64,000 nt of DNA from Cumulibacter manganitolerans (GTDB lineage Bacteria > Actinomycetota > Actinomycetes > Mycobacteriales > Antricoccaceae), in the NCBI RefSeq assembly GCF_009602465.1, contig NZ_WBKP01000004.1, forward strand, positions 62,001-126,000, in the 5' to 3' direction. Below are positions 47,689 to 59,884 of the stretch, one piece after another; the stretch's first letter is position 1; each line of letters begins with the position of its first letter. The translations under genes and the position numbers were made by a program. The notes beneath the pieces are model-generated. The model saw nothing but the letters and a program-made list of their open reading frames with translations. It was not told the DNA's origin and did not search any database.

Positions 47689-49293
47689 ATGCACCTGGAG
47701 TGCCGTGGACCGGCCGCGATGGGCACCACCCTGCAGCGACTCGTCGGGGACGGCGTCGCCGGCAAGCTCGCCGCGCAGGACCCGACGCTGTGGGGGCCCG
47801 AGGCGGAGGAGGAGGCGGCGCGCCGGCTGAGCTGGGTCACCCTGCCGCAGACCTCGCGCCCGCTGCTGGCGGAGATCGAGGCGTTGCAGGCGGAGCTGCG
47901 CGAGGAGGGGCTCAGCCGCGTCGTGCTGGCCGGGATGGGCGGCAGCTCGTTGGCCCCCGAGGTCATCTGCGCCACCGACGACGTCCCGCTCGTCACCCTC
48001 GACACGACCGATCCCCAGCAGGTCGCCGCGGCGTTCGCCGAGGACCTCGAGCGCACCGTCGTCGTGGTGTCCTCGAAGTCCGGCGGCACCGTCGAGACCG
48101 ACTCGCACCGGCGCGCGGCCGAGCGCGCCTTCGAGGAGGCCGGCATCGATCCGGCCCGCCGCATCGTGGTCGTGACCGATCCCGGGTCGCCGCTGGAGAC
48201 GCTCGCCGAGGACGCCGGTTACCGCAAGGTGTTCCTCGCCGACCCGCACGTCGGCGGCCGCTACAGCGCGCTGACCGCGTTCGGCCTGGTCCCGGCCGGG
48301 CTCGCCGGCGCCGACATCGCGGCGCTGCTGGACGACGCCGCCGACGTGGCCGCCCGACTGGCCGAGGACGCGCCGGACAACCCCGCGCTGCGGCTCGGCG
48401 CCCTCATGGGCGCGGCCGAGACGGCCGGCTCGGAGAAGATGGTGTTCGCGCCGTCCGGCACGGCCAACCACGGCTTCGCCGACTGGGTGGAGCAGCTGAT
48501 CGCCGAGTCCACCGGCAAGGACTCGCTGGGCATCCTCCCGGTCGCGGTGCACGGCCCGGACTCCCCCGGCTTCGCGGACGCCGGCCCGGACGCGGTCAAG
48601 GTGGCCCTGGGAACCGGCGCCGCCCCGGACGGCGGCGCGGAGTTCTCCGTGGCCAGCGACGGGCCGCTCGGCGCCCAGTTCCTGCTGTGGGAGACCGCCA
48701 CGGCCGTCGCCGGCCGGGTGATCGGGATCGACCCGTTCGACCAGCCCGATGTCGAGGAGGCCAAGGCGATGGCGCGCGAGCTGCTCGACGCGCCGTCCGG
48801 CGACGGCCAGGCGCCCCCGGTGTACGCCGACGACCTGGTCGCGCTCTACTCCGCCGATGACCGGTTCGCCGGTTCCGGCTCGCTGGCCGAGGCGATCGGC
48901 ACCCTGCTCGCCGCCGCGCCGCAGCACGGGTACGTCGCGATCATGGCGTACCTGGACCGGCTCGCGGACACCGCGATCGTGCCGCTGCGTGACGAGATCG
49001 CCCGCCGGACCGGGCTGCAGACCACCTTCGGGTGGGGCCCGCGGTTCCTGCACTCCACCGGGCAGTACCACAAGGGCGGCCACCAGAACGGGGTGTTCCT
49101 GCAGGTCACCGCCGACGCGCCGGTCGACCTCCAGGTGCCGGGCCGGCCGTACTCGTTCCACACCCTCCAGCTCGCCCAGGCCTCCGGGGACGGTGCCGTG
49201 CTCGCGGCCAGGGACCGCCCCGTGCTGAGGGTGCACCTGAAGGACCGCGCCGCCGGCATCCGCGCGTTGCTCGACGCCGTCCACACTCGCTGA
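47689..49293 (+). CDS. pgi: Glucose-6-phosphate isomerase
   Basis: 534 residues with two SIS domains. Visible are GMGGSSLAPEV, VVVSSKSGGTVET (sugar-phosphate binding) and the C-terminal HSTGQYHKGGHQNGVF segment with the catalytic Lys/His. This is the actinobacterial PGI subtype usually found between tal and zwf. Links glycolysis and the oxidative pentose-phosphate branch by isomerising glucose-6-P and fructose-6-P. ATG 47689, GGGAG upstream, 11 bp after tal. Confidence 0.94.
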   Translation: MHLECRGPAAMGTTLQRLVGDGVAGKLAAQDPTLWGPEAEEEAARRLSWVTLPQTSRPLLAEIEALQAELREEGLSRVVLAGMGGSSLAPEVICATDDVPLVTLDTTDPQQVAAAFAEDLERTVVVVSSKSGGTVETDSHRRAAERAFEEAGIDPARRIVVVTDPGSPLETLAEDAGYRKVFLADPHVGGRYSALTAFGLVPAGLAGADIAALLDDAADVAARLAEDAPDNPALRLGALMGAAETAGSEKMVFAPSGTANHGFADWVEQLIAESTGKDSLGILPVAVHGPDSPGFADAGPDAVKVALGTGAAPDGGAEFSVASDGPLGAQFLLWETATAVAGRVIGIDPFDQPDVEEAKAMARELLDAPSGDGQAPPVYADDLVALYSADDRFAGSGSLAEAIGTLLAAAPQHGYVAIMAYLDRLADTAIVPLRDEIARRTGLQTTFGWGPRFLHSTGQYHKGGHQNGVFLQVTADAPVDLQVPGRPYSFHTLQLAQASGDGAVLAARDRPVLRVHLKDRAAGIRALLDAVHTR

Positions 49294-49315
49294 AGCCGAA
49301 TCCAGGAGGCCGTTC

Positions 49316-51121
<1,806 letters not shown>

Positions 51122-51140
51122 GCGCACCAGGAGAGAAGCC

Positions 51141-52220
51141 ATGACCACGCTGTGGGACACCACCGGAACCGCTGTCGTGAAGGCGCTCGCTGCCGAGCGC
51201 CGCACCGGCGGCGCCGTGACCTCGGGCAATGCGCTCACCCTCGTGGTGGTCGTCGACGAGAAGTACATCGCCGACGCGGAGCGGGCCGCCGCCCAGGCCG
51301 CCGCCACCAACCCCTGCCGGCTGCTGATCGTCGTCCGTCGCGAGCTCGACGCCCCGCAGCCGCGGCTGGACGCCGAGATCCTGGTCGGCGGCCGGCTCGG
51401 TCCCGGCGAGGCGATCGTGATGCGGATGTACGGCCGGCTCGCGCTGCACGCCGAATCGGTGACGCTGCCGCTGCTGGCCCCCGACGCGCCCGTCGTCACC
51501 TGGTGGCACGGGCCGCCGCCGAAGGTGATCGCCACCGACGCCGTCGGTGTCTACAGCGACCGCCGGATCACCGACTGCGGGTGGCTCGGGGACGGCGCCG
51601 AGGGGCTGCAGCAGCGCGCGCGTGACTACGCCCCCGGCGACACCGACCTCGCCTGGACCCGCACGACCCAGTGGCGTTCGGCGCTGGCCTCATCCTTCGA
51701 CTCCATCTCCGACAAGCCACGCAGCGCCAAGGTGCTCGGGTCGTCGAGCTCGCCGGCGGCGCTGCTGCTCGCGGGCTGGCTCACCCGCCGGCTCGGCGTG
51801 GAGTGCCGGGTCAAGGACACCAAGCGCAACATCGGCCAGACCGGCATCGGCGGCGTGGAGATCACCTTCGGCGCCAAGGGCAGCCTGACGCTGCTGCGCG
51901 AGGGCGGTGACCTGATCGTCGACCGCTCCGGGCAGCGCGCCCAGCGGCTGTCGATCCGTGAGCGCGACCTCGGCGAGCTGCTGACCGAGGAGCTGCGCCG
52001 GCAGGGCGCCGACGACACCTACGCCGAGGCGCTGTCGTCGGCGACCGGCGTGCCCGGCCTCGGCGACCGGCACTACCTGCGCACCCACATCTGGGTCGAC
52101 CCGGACCAGCGGGCGACCCAGGCGACGTCGAAGCGCATCGCCAAGGAGGCCGCCGCGCAGATCGACGAGGGCCCGCGCACCCAGCGTGCCCGCTCCCGCG
52201 GGACGGCGGCGAGCCGCTGA
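51141..52220 (+). CDS. opcA: OpcA, glucose-6-phosphate dehydrogenase assembly protein
   Basis: 359 residues. OpcA is an allosteric or assembly partner of Zwf in cyanobacteria and actinobacteria, always found beside zwf. Recognisable are the TLWDTTGTAVVKAL N-terminus, NPCRLLIVVRRE, and VVTWWHGPPP. ATG 51141 with AGGAGAG upstream; stop overlaps pgl (TGATG). The C-terminus is Arg/Lys-rich. Confidence 0.94.
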   Translation: MTTLWDTTGTAVVKALAAERRTGGAVTSGNALTLVVVVDEKYIADAERAAAQAAATNPCRLLIVVRRELDAPQPRLDAEILVGGRLGPGEAIVMRMYGRLALHAESVTLPLLAPDAPVVTWWHGPPPKVIATDAVGVYSDRRITDCGWLGDGAEGLQQRARDYAPGDTDLAWTRTTQWRSALASSFDSISDKPRSAKVLGSSSSPAALLLAGWLTRRLGVECRVKDTKRNIGQTGIGGVEITFGAKGSLTLLREGGDLIVDRSGQRAQRLSIRERDLGELLTEELRRQGADDTYAEALSSATGVPGLGDRHYLRTHIWVDPDQRATQATSKRIAKEAAAQIDEGPRTQRARSRGTAASR

Positions 52221-52954
52221 TGAGCGTCGAGGTGGAGGTGCACGCCGACGCCGCGGCACTGGCCCGCAGCGCCGCCGGGCGTCTCGCGGCGAGCATCGCC
52301 GGCACGCTGGCCGACCGCCCGGTCGCCCACGTCGTGGTGACCGGCGGCAGCACCGGCGTCGCCGTGCTGCGTGCAGTCCGCGACCGCGCCCAGGAGATCG
52401 ACTGGTCACGGGTGCACGTCTGGTGGGGGGACGAGCGGTTCGTCGGCCACGACGACGCCGAGCGCAACGACGTCCAGGCCGATGACGCGCTGCTGCGGCA
52501 CATCGACATCCCGGCCGCCCACGTGCACCGTGTGGCCGCCGCCGACGGGCCGTTCGGCGACGACCCGGACGCGGCGGCCGCGGCGTACGCCGAGGAGATC
52601 GCCGCGCACGCCGGAGACGGCGACCTGCTCTTCGACGTGTTGATGCTCGGCGTCGGCGAGGAGGGCCACACCGCGTCGATCTTCCCGCACTCGCCCGCTT
52701 CGGACGATCCGCGGCCCGCGTGCGCCGTCCGCGGCTGCCCGAAGCCGCCACCGACGCGGGTCACGCTCACCAACGGCACGCTGTCGCGCGCCCGCGAGGT
52801 GTGGCTGATGACCGCCGGCGCCGGCAAGGCGGAGCCGGTCGCCGCGGCGCTCGGCGGCGCGGACCGGCACGACATCCCGGCGGCCGGGCCACGCGGTGCG
52901 CACGCCACCCGCTGGATCCTCGACGAGGCGGCCGCGTCGCGGCTGCCTGCCTAG
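52220..52954 (+). CDS. pgl: 6-phosphogluconolactonase
   Basis: 244 residues of the DevB/SOL family: VVTGGSTGVAVL near residue 42, HVWWGDERFVG, and GVGEEGHTASIFPHS with the catalytic His region. Hydrolyses 6-phosphogluconolactone made by Zwf. ATG 52220 overlaps the opcA stop. Last gene of the pentose-phosphate operon; converges on rbpA 28 bp away, with only a weak hairpin in between. Confidence 0.95.
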   Translation: MSVEVEVHADAAALARSAAGRLAASIAGTLADRPVAHVVVTGGSTGVAVLRAVRDRAQEIDWSRVHVWWGDERFVGHDDAERNDVQADDALLRHIDIPAAHVHRVAAADGPFGDDPDAAAAAYAEEIAAHAGDGDLLFDVLMLGVGEEGHTASIFPHSPASDDPRPACAVRGCPKPPPTRVTLTNGTLSRAREVWLMTAGAGKAEPVAAALGGADRHDIPAAGPRGAHATRWILDEAAASRLPA

Positions 52955-52982
52955 CGGCCGGAGAGCCGCAGGGCTCGGACGC

Positions 52983-53327
52983 TCAGGCCTCGCCGCGCCG
53001 GGCGCGGAGCTTCTGCAGGGCCTCGTCGAGCAGCGCCGCGCCGTCCTCGTCGGTGCGCCGCTCACGCACGTACGCGATGTGGGTCTTGTACGGCTCGGCC
53101 GATCGCGCGGACGGCGGGTTGGCCGGGTCCTGGCCGGCGGGCAGCCCGCACTTGGGGCAATCCCATTCGGCCGGGATCTCCGCGCCGACGGCGAACGTCG
53201 GCGTCGAGGAGTGGCCCTGCGAGCAATGGAACTCCACCCGCACCCGAGGCGCGGCCTGGCCGCGCTCGTTCTCGCCGCTCGGTCCCGAGCCGACGCGCGT
53301 TCCGCGGATGACGTGTCCGTTTGCCAT
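52983..53327 (-). CDS. rbpA: RNA polymerase-binding protein RbpA
   Basis: 114 residues, actinobacteria-specific. N-terminal tail (RGTRVGSGP), a zinc-type core with Cys35, His39, Cys57 and Cys60 (CPKC), a basic linker (YKTHIAYVRERR) and a C-terminal sigma-interacting helix. It stabilises open complexes with group 1/2 sigma factors. The full ligand set is kept, as in Streptomyces RbpA; the mycobacterial protein lacks it. ATG 53327 with AAGGAGAG. Own transcription unit behind the secG terminator. Confidence 0.95.
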   Translation of the reverse strand: MANGHVIRGTRVGSGPSGENERGQAAPRVRVEFHCSQGHSSTPTFAVGAEIPAEWDCPKCGLPAGQDPANPPSARSAEPYKTHIAYVRERRTDEDGAALLDEALQKLRARRGEA

Positions 53328-53382
53328 TTCTCTCCTTCAGTATCCGGCCGTGGCCGGCGTGCGGCCGTGATCGCGACGCAAA

Positions 53383-53410
53383 CGGGGCCCGACCGCACGG
53401 TCGGGCCCCG
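53383..53410 (-). terminator. Terminator of the gap-pgk-tpiA-secG operon
   Basis: Perfect 12-bp stem (53383-53394 with 53399-53410) and 4-nt loop, 12 bp past the secG stop. On the minus strand the stem is followed by GTTTGCG, a short T-run. Lies between secG and rbpA. Confidence 0.8.
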
Positions 53411-53422
53411 AGTGCTGAGCGA

Positions 53423-53653
53423 TCAAGGCTTGTAGAGCAACCCCAGGACGACGATGCAGGCCAGCCAGATGACGGCGCAGAACACCGTCAGCAGGTTCAG
53501 GTTCTTCTCCACGACCGACGAGCCCGACAGCTGCGACGACATCGATCCACCGAACATCGACGACAGGCCGCCGCCACGCCCGCGATGGAACAGGACGAGA
53601 ACGATGAGCGCGAGGCTCGTCAGAATCAGGCCGATCTCGAAGAGCAGCTTCAC
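53423..53653 (-). CDS. secG: Preprotein translocase subunit SecG
   Basis: 76 residues, two membrane helices (about 3-21 and 53-73) joined by a Gly/Ser-rich loop with the SecG hallmark GRGGGLSSMFGG. Auxiliary SecYEG subunit. GTG 53653 has GGAG 8 bp upstream. Follows tpiA as in most actinobacteria and is closed by a terminator. Confidence 0.95.
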   Translation of the reverse strand: MKLLFEIGLILTSLALIVLVLFHRGRGGGLSSMFGGSMSSQLSGSSVVEKNLNLLTVFCAVIWLACIVVLGLLYKP

Positions 53654-53726
53654 GGATGGGGCTCCAAACAGCGATGGTCGTGCGCAGGGCGTCCACCAGG
53701 GTACCGTGCGCGTGGGTGTACGGCGG

Positions 53727-54509
53727 CTAGGCGCCCGCGGTGAGCGTGCAGATCGCGGCGAACTGCTCGCCGTCGAGGCTGGCCCCGCCGACCAGCGCAC
53801 CGTCGACGTCCGGCTGGGCGGCGATGGCGGACGCGTTGTCGGGCTTGACCGAGCCGCCGTACAGGATGCGTACCCGGTCGGCCGTGTCGCCGGAGTAGAG
53901 ATCGGCGAGGCGGTCGCGGATCGCGCCGCAGACCTCCTGCGCGTCCTCGGGGGTCGCGGTCTTGCCGGTCCCGATGGCCCACACCGGCTCGTACGCGACG
54001 ACGAGGTCCGGCGCCTGCTCGGCGGTGATGCCCGCGAGAGACCCGTCGAGCTGGCCGAGCACGTGTGCGACGTGCTCCCCCGCCTCTCGGACCTCCAGGC
54101 CCTCACCGACGCACACGATCGGCACGAGGCCGTTCTTGAACGCCGCCTGCGCCTTCGCCGCGACGAGCGCGTCGTCCTCGTGGTGGTACTCGCGGCGCTC
54201 GGAGTGCCCCACGACCACGTAGCGGCAGCCGAGCTTGGCGAGCATCTGCCCGCTGACCTCGCCGGTGTACGCGCCGGAGTCGTGCGCCGACACGTCCTGC
54301 GCGCCGTACCCCACGTTGAGCTTGTCCCCGTCGACCAGGGTCTGCACGCCGCGCAGCGACACGAACGGCGGCAGCACGACGACCTCGACGGCGTCGAGGG
54401 TGCGGGCGTCCACGCTGAACGCGACCTTCTGCACCAGCGCGATCGCCTCGAGGTGGGTCAGGTTCATCTTCCAGTTGCCCGCGACCAGCGGACGGCGGCC
54501 GGTGCTCAT
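53727..54509 (-). CDS. tpiA: Triosephosphate isomerase
   Basis: 260 residues. Catalytic Lys in AGNWKMN, His in VVVGHSERR, Glu in [13 protein letters not shown], and phosphate-binding ILYGGSVKP. Interconverts dihydroxyacetone-P and glyceraldehyde-3-P. ATG 54509 overlaps the pgk stop (ATGA). Confidence 0.97.
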   Translation of the reverse strand: MSTGRRPLVAGNWKMNLTHLEAIALVQKVAFSVDARTLDAVEVVVLPPFVSLRGVQTLVDGDKLNVGYGAQDVSAHDSGAYTGEVSGQMLAKLGCRYVVVGHSERREYHHEDDALVAAKAQAAFKNGLVPIVCVGEGLEVREAGEHVAHVLGQLDGSLAGITAEQAPDLVVAYEPVWAIGTGKTATPEDAQEVCGAIRDRLADLYSGDTADRVRILYGGSVKPDNASAIAAQPDVDGALVGGASLDGEQFAAICTLTAGA

Positions 54510-55708
54510 GCCTGGCCCTCCAGTACGCGGATGCCGGGCAGGTCCTTGCCCTCGAGCAGCTCGAGGGACGCGCCGCCACCGGTGGAGATGTGCGAGAAGC
54601 GCTCCTCGCCGATACCGAGCTGGCGGACGGCGGCGGCGGAGTCGCCGCCGCCGACGACGGAGAACGCCGCGCCGGCGGCGATCGCCTCCGCCACGCCGCG
54701 GGTGCCCGCCGCGAACGGCGCCATCTCGAAGACCCCCATGGGGCCGTTCCAGAAGACGGTGCGAGCGCCGTCGAGAGCCGCCGCGAAGCGGCTCACCGAC
54801 TCCGGGCCGATGTCCATACCCATCAGGTCGTCGGGGATCGCGTCGGCGGCGTGCACCGTGGCCGGGGAGTCGGCCGCGAACTCGGCCGCGCACACGACGT
54901 CCACCGGCAGCACGATCTTGTCGCCGTTGTCCGCGAGCAGCCGGGCGCAGGTGTCGACCTGGTCCGTCTCCAGCAGGGACTTGCCCACCGGGTGGCCCTG
55001 GGCCGCGAGGAACGTGAAGCACATGCCGCCGCCGACCAGCAGCCGGTCGACCTTGGGCAGCAGGGACGTGATGACGGCCAGCTTGTCGCTGACCTTGCTG
55101 CCGCCGAGGACGACGACGTACGGCCGCTCGGGGTCCTCGGTGAGCTTGCGCAGCACGGTCATCTCGGCCGCCACGAGGTCCCCGGCGTACGCCGGGAGCA
55201 GCTTGGCGACGTCGTAGACCGAGGCCTGCTCGCGGTGCACGACCCCGAAGCCGTCGGAGACGAACGCGGCGTCCGGCCCGACGAGCTCGACGAGGTCCTG
55301 GGCGAGCGCCGCGCGCTCCGCGCCGTCCTTGCTGGTCTCCCGCGCGTCGAAGCGGACGTTCTCCAGCAGCACCACGTCGCCGTCGGACATCGCGGCCACC
55401 GCCTGGTGCGCCGACGACCCGACGAGGTCGCCCGCGAGCGCGACGTCGCGGCCGAGCAGCTCGCCGAGCTTCTCGGCCACCGGCGCGAGCGAGTACTTCG
55501 CCTCGGGCGCGCCCTTGGGCCGCCCGAGGTGCGCCATGACGACCACCCGCGCGCCGGCCTCGACGAGCTTGGTGAGGGTCGGCACGGTGGCCTCGATGCG
55601 GCCGGGGTCGGTGATCGCGCCGTCGTCGAGCGGCACGTTGAGGTCGGCGCGCACGAGCACGTGCCGGCCGACGGGCCCCTCGGTGAGCAGGTCCTGAAGG
55701 TCCTTCAT
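54506..55708 (-). CDS. pgk: Phosphoglycerate kinase
   Basis: 400 residues. N-terminal substrate site [14 protein letters not shown] and [17 protein letters not shown], hinge and nucleotide domain [11 protein letters not shown], and the C-terminal [13 protein letters not shown]. Makes ATP from 1,3-bisphosphoglycerate. ATG 55708 is 11 bp after gap. Confidence 0.97.
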   Translation of the reverse strand: MKDLQDLLTEGPVGRHVLVRADLNVPLDDGAITDPGRIEATVPTLTKLVEAGARVVVMAHLGRPKGAPEAKYSLAPVAEKLGELLGRDVALAGDLVGSSAHQAVAAMSDGDVVLLENVRFDARETSKDGAERAALAQDLVELVGPDAAFVSDGFGVVHREQASVYDVAKLLPAYAGDLVAAEMTVLRKLTEDPERPYVVVLGGSKVSDKLAVITSLLPKVDRLLVGGGMCFTFLAAQGHPVGKSLLETDQVDTCARLLADNGDKIVLPVDVVCAAEFAADSPATVHAADAIPDDLMGMDIGPESVSRFAAALDGARTVFWNGPMGVFEMAPFAAGTRGVAEAIAAGAAFSVVGGGDSAAAVRQLGIGEERFSHISTGGGASLELLEGKDLPGIRVLEGQA

Positions 55709-55719
55709 GCCCCGCTCCG

Positions 55720-56830
<1,111 letters not shown>

Positions 56831-56859
56831 GCAGGTCGTCGAGTGATGTTCGTCGACGG

Positions 56860-57840
56860 CTACTGCGACAGCATGTCGTCGGTGACCGCCGACTCGGTGT
56901 CCGGGATGCCGAGGTCCTGCGCGCGCTTGTCGGCGAGCGCCAGGAGCCGGCGGATCCGGCCGGCCACGGCGTCCTTCGTCATCGGCGGGTCGGCGAGCTG
57001 GCCGAGCTCCTCGAGCGAGGCCTGGCGGTGCTCGAGCCGCAGGCGGCCGGCGAACAGCAGGTGCTCGGGGATGTCCTCGCCGAGGATCTCCATGGCCCGC
57101 TCGACGCGGGCGCTGGCGGCCACCGCCGCGCGTGCCGACCGGCGCAGGTTGGCGTCGTCGAAGTTGGCCAGCCGGTTGGCGCTCGAGCGGATCTCGCGGC
57201 GCATCCGCCGCTCCTCCCAGGCGAGCACCGAGTGGTGGGCCCCGATCCGGGTCAGCATCGCCGCGATCGCGTCACCGTCGCGCAGGACGACGCGGTCGGC
57301 GCCGCGCACCTCGCGGGCCTTCGCGGTGATCCCGAGCCGCCGCGCGGCGCCCACCAGGGCGAGCGCCGCCTCGTGCCCCGGGCAGGTGATCTCGAGGGCC
57401 GCGGACCGGCCCGGCTCGGTGAGGGACCCGTGCGCAAGGAACGCTCCGCGCCAGGCGGCCTCGCAGTCGCAGCTGCTGCCGGCGACGACAGCCGGGGGCA
57501 GCCCGCGCACCGGCCTCCCGCGCAGGTCGACCAGCCCGCTCTGCCGGGCCAGGGAGTCGCCCTCCTTGGCCACCCGCACGACGAAACGGCTGCCCTTGCG
57601 GAGGTTGCCGCCGCTGAGCATCTGCAGGTCCGGGACGATGCCGAAGACCTCGCTGATCTCGCGGTGCAGCCGCCGCGCGACCGACCCGGTGTCGAGCTCG
57701 ACCTCGATGACGATCTTCCCGCCGACCAGGTGCAGGCCGCCGGCCAGCCGCAGGATGGTGGCCACCTCGGCCTTGCGGCAGCAGGTCTTCTTCACGTCGA
57801 CCCGGCACAGCTCGGCTTTCACATCGGCGGTCATCGCCAT
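56860..57840 (-). CDS. whiA: WhiA sporulation/division regulator
   Basis: 326 residues. N-terminal degenerate LAGLIDADG endonuclease-like fold ([15 protein letters not shown]; catalytic acids lost) and a C-terminal helix-turn-helix ([28 protein letters not shown]). In Streptomyces WhiA partners WhiB to activate division genes; it is conserved also in non-sporulating actinobacteria. ATG 57840 or 57834. Follows rapZ-yvcK in the usual order. Confidence 0.95.
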   Translation of the reverse strand: MAMTADVKAELCRVDVKKTCCRKAEVATILRLAGGLHLVGGKIVIEVELDTGSVARRLHREISEVFGIVPDLQMLSGGNLRKGSRFVVRVAKEGDSLARQSGLVDLRGRPVRGLPPAVVAGSSCDCEAAWRGAFLAHGSLTEPGRSAALEITCPGHEAALALVGAARRLGITAKAREVRGADRVVLRDGDAIAAMLTRIGAHHSVLAWEERRMRREIRSSANRLANFDDANLRRSARAAVAASARVERAMEILGEDIPEHLLFAGRLRLEHRQASLEELGQLADPPMTKDAVAGRIRRLLALADKRAQDLGIPDTESAVTDDMLSQ

Positions 57841-57905
57841 CGGGTGCGACCTTTCGGCTCGGTTCAGGGGGCACGTCGCAGGCGCGACGCCGTACTAGCG
57901 ATCAC

Positions 57906-58940
57906 TCATTGTGCACGCTCGCCCGGACCGGCCGCCACGCCCTCGGCGGCCCGGGACGTGCCCAGGGCGGTGCGCAGCGCCATAGCGTACTTGACCGGAT
58001 CGTGGGATCGGCTGGAGCGGGCCGAGGCCAGATCGGTGACCAGCAGCTCGGCGCCCAGCGCGTCGAGCGCGTCCTCCAGGCCGACGTCGTCGGCGACCGC
58101 CCGCTCGTCGGCGATGACCCCGTCGATTCTCAGCTGCGGCGCGTGCGCCGCGAGCGTGGTCAGCAGCTGCGCCGGCGTGAAGTTGTCGGTCTCCCCCGCC
58201 TGGGGCTGCAGGTTCAGTGACACGTAGCGGCGCGCCGGGCTCGACTCGATGGCCCGCCGCAGGTCGGGCACCAGCAGGTGCGGCAGGACGGACGAGAACC
58301 ACGACCCCGGGCCGAGCACGATCGCGTCCGCCCGAGCGATCGCGGTGCACGCCTCCGGGCAGGCCGGCGGGCTGTCGGGCAGCAGCTCGATCGACTCGAC
58401 GCGACCCGGCGTGGTCGCGACCGCGACCTGTCCCCGGATCCGCCGGGTGTCGCCCGGGTGATGCGGGTCGATCCCGGACACCCGCGCGGCGATCTCCAGC
58501 GGGACCAGGGACATCGGCAGCACCCGCCCGACCGCGCCGACCACCTTGCCGACCGCGTCGAGCGCGGCGACCGGGTCGTTGTCGAGGACCTCGGTGACCG
58601 CGGTGAGCAGCAGGTTCCCGGCGCTGTGGCCGGCGAGCGCGCCCTGGCCCCCGAAGCGATGCTGCAGCACGGTGGCGATCACCTGGTGCCACTCGTCGTC
58701 CGCCGCGAGCGCGGCCAGCGCCATCCGCAGGTCCCCGGGCGGCAGCACGCTCGGCAGCTCGCGGCGGATCCGGCCGCTCGAGCCGCCGTCGTCGCCGACG
58801 GTCACGATCGCGGTGATCTCTGCCGCGACCCGGCGCAGCGCCCCGAGCGTGGCGGCCAGCCCGTGTCCGCCACCGAGCGCCACCACCTTCTGCACGGCGG
58901 GATCGGCGATGGTGTTGCGGGGTAGGTGGGTCATCGTCAC
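57906..58940 (-). CDS. yvcK: YvcK/CuvA (gluconeogenesis factor family)
   Basis: 344 residues, CofD-like fold: VVALGGGHGLAATLGAL at the N-terminus, VGDDGGSSGRIR, and GPGSWFSSVLPHL. Proteins of this family bind UDP-sugars and are needed for growth on gluconeogenic carbon and for cell-wall synthesis (CuvA in mycobacteria). GTG 58940 overlaps the rapZ stop (GTGA); ATG 58934 is an alternative. Middle gene of rapZ-yvcK-whiA. Confidence 0.94.
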   Translation of the reverse strand: MTMTHLPRNTIADPAVQKVVALGGGHGLAATLGALRRVAAEITAIVTVGDDGGSSGRIRRELPSVLPPGDLRMALAALAADDEWHQVIATVLQHRFGGQGALAGHSAGNLLLTAVTEVLDNDPVAALDAVGKVVGAVGRVLPMSLVPLEIAARVSGIDPHHPGDTRRIRGQVAVATTPGRVESIELLPDSPPACPEACTAIARADAIVLGPGSWFSSVLPHLLVPDLRRAIESSPARRYVSLNLQPQAGETDNFTPAQLLTTLAAHAPQLRIDGVIADERAVADDVGLEDALDALGAELLVTDLASARSSRSHDPVKYAMALRTALGTSRAAEGVAAGPGERAQ

Positions 58941-59821
58941 TCCTTGCCGAGGTCGCGGTGCAGCACGCGCAGGTCGATCCCGGGTCCGCGCAGCCGGTCG
59001 GCGAGCGCCTCGGCCATCGCCACCGAGCGGTGCTTGCCGCCCGTGCAGCCGATCGCGATCGTCATGTAGCGCTTCCCCTCGCGACGGTAGCCCGGCAGCA
59101 CCGTCCTCACCAGATCGCGCAGGTGGCCCAGCGCCTCGGACGCGCCGTCCTGCGACAGCACGAAGTCGCTGACCGGGGCGTCGCGCCCGGTGAACGGACG
59201 CAGCCGGGGATCCCAGTGCGGGTTGGGCAGGTACCGGGCGTCGAAGACGAGGTCGGCGTCGCGCGGCAGCCCGTACTTGAACCCGAACGACATCACCGTC
59301 ATGCGCAGGTCGCGGCCGACCTGGCCGTCGAACGCGTCCTCGAGCACCCGGCGCAGGTCGTGCACCGACAGGTCGCTGGTGTCGATCAGCAGGTGGGCGG
59401 TGCCGCGCACGGACCGCAGCATCGCCTTCTCCGCCTCGATGCCCTCGAGGATGGTGCCGTTGCCCTGCAGGGGATGCGCGCGGCGGACGTTCTCGAAACG
59501 GCGTACGAGCACGTCGTCCGAGCAGTCCAGGAACACGACGGTGGGGCGGATGCCGGCGTCCTCGAGCGACTTGATGATGCCGACGACGCCGGGCAGGCCG
59601 CCGGGGAACGCGCGGCTGCGCACATCGGTGACGATGGCGATCCGCTCGATCGCGGACTCGGCCGAGGCGAGCCGCAGCGCCTCCGGGATCATCGACGGGG
59701 GCAGGTTGTCGACCACGTAGTAGCCGAGGTCTTCCATGACGTGCGCCGCGGTGCTGCGCCCGGCGCCCGAGGCGCCGGTCAGCAGCACGACCTCGACGTC
59801 GCGCGTGGGGAGGCTGTCCAC
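58937..59821 (-). CDS. rapZ: RapZ-family nucleotide-binding protein
   Basis: 294 residues. Walker A LTGASGAGRST near residue 14, DLGYYVVDNLPP, FLDCSDDVLVRRF, and the C-terminal IGCTGGKHRSVAMAE. In E. coli RapZ controls GlmZ small RNA; in actinobacteria its role is less clear but it is always linked to yvcK-whiA. GTG 59821 with AAGGAA upstream; 63 bp after uvrC. Confidence 0.95.
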   Translation of the reverse strand: MDSLPTRDVEVVLLTGASGAGRSTAAHVMEDLGYYVVDNLPPSMIPEALRLASAESAIERIAIVTDVRSRAFPGGLPGVVGIIKSLEDAGIRPTVVFLDCSDDVLVRRFENVRRAHPLQGNGTILEGIEAEKAMLRSVRGTAHLLIDTSDLSVHDLRRVLEDAFDGQVGRDLRMTVMSFGFKYGLPRDADLVFDARYLPNPHWDPRLRPFTGRDAPVSDFVLSQDGASEALGHLRDLVRTVLPGYRREGKRYMTIAIGCTGGKHRSVAMAEALADRLRGPGIDLRVLHRDLGKE

Positions 59822-59884
59822 CTGCCGTTCCTTCCGGTTGGGTCTGCGGTGAAGATACCCGGGCCGCGGGTCGCGGCGCGCGGG

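Noticed and set aside
52963-52976. Terminator between pgl and rbpA
   Set aside because: Only a 5-bp stem (GAGCC/GGCTC) is seen, too weak to support.
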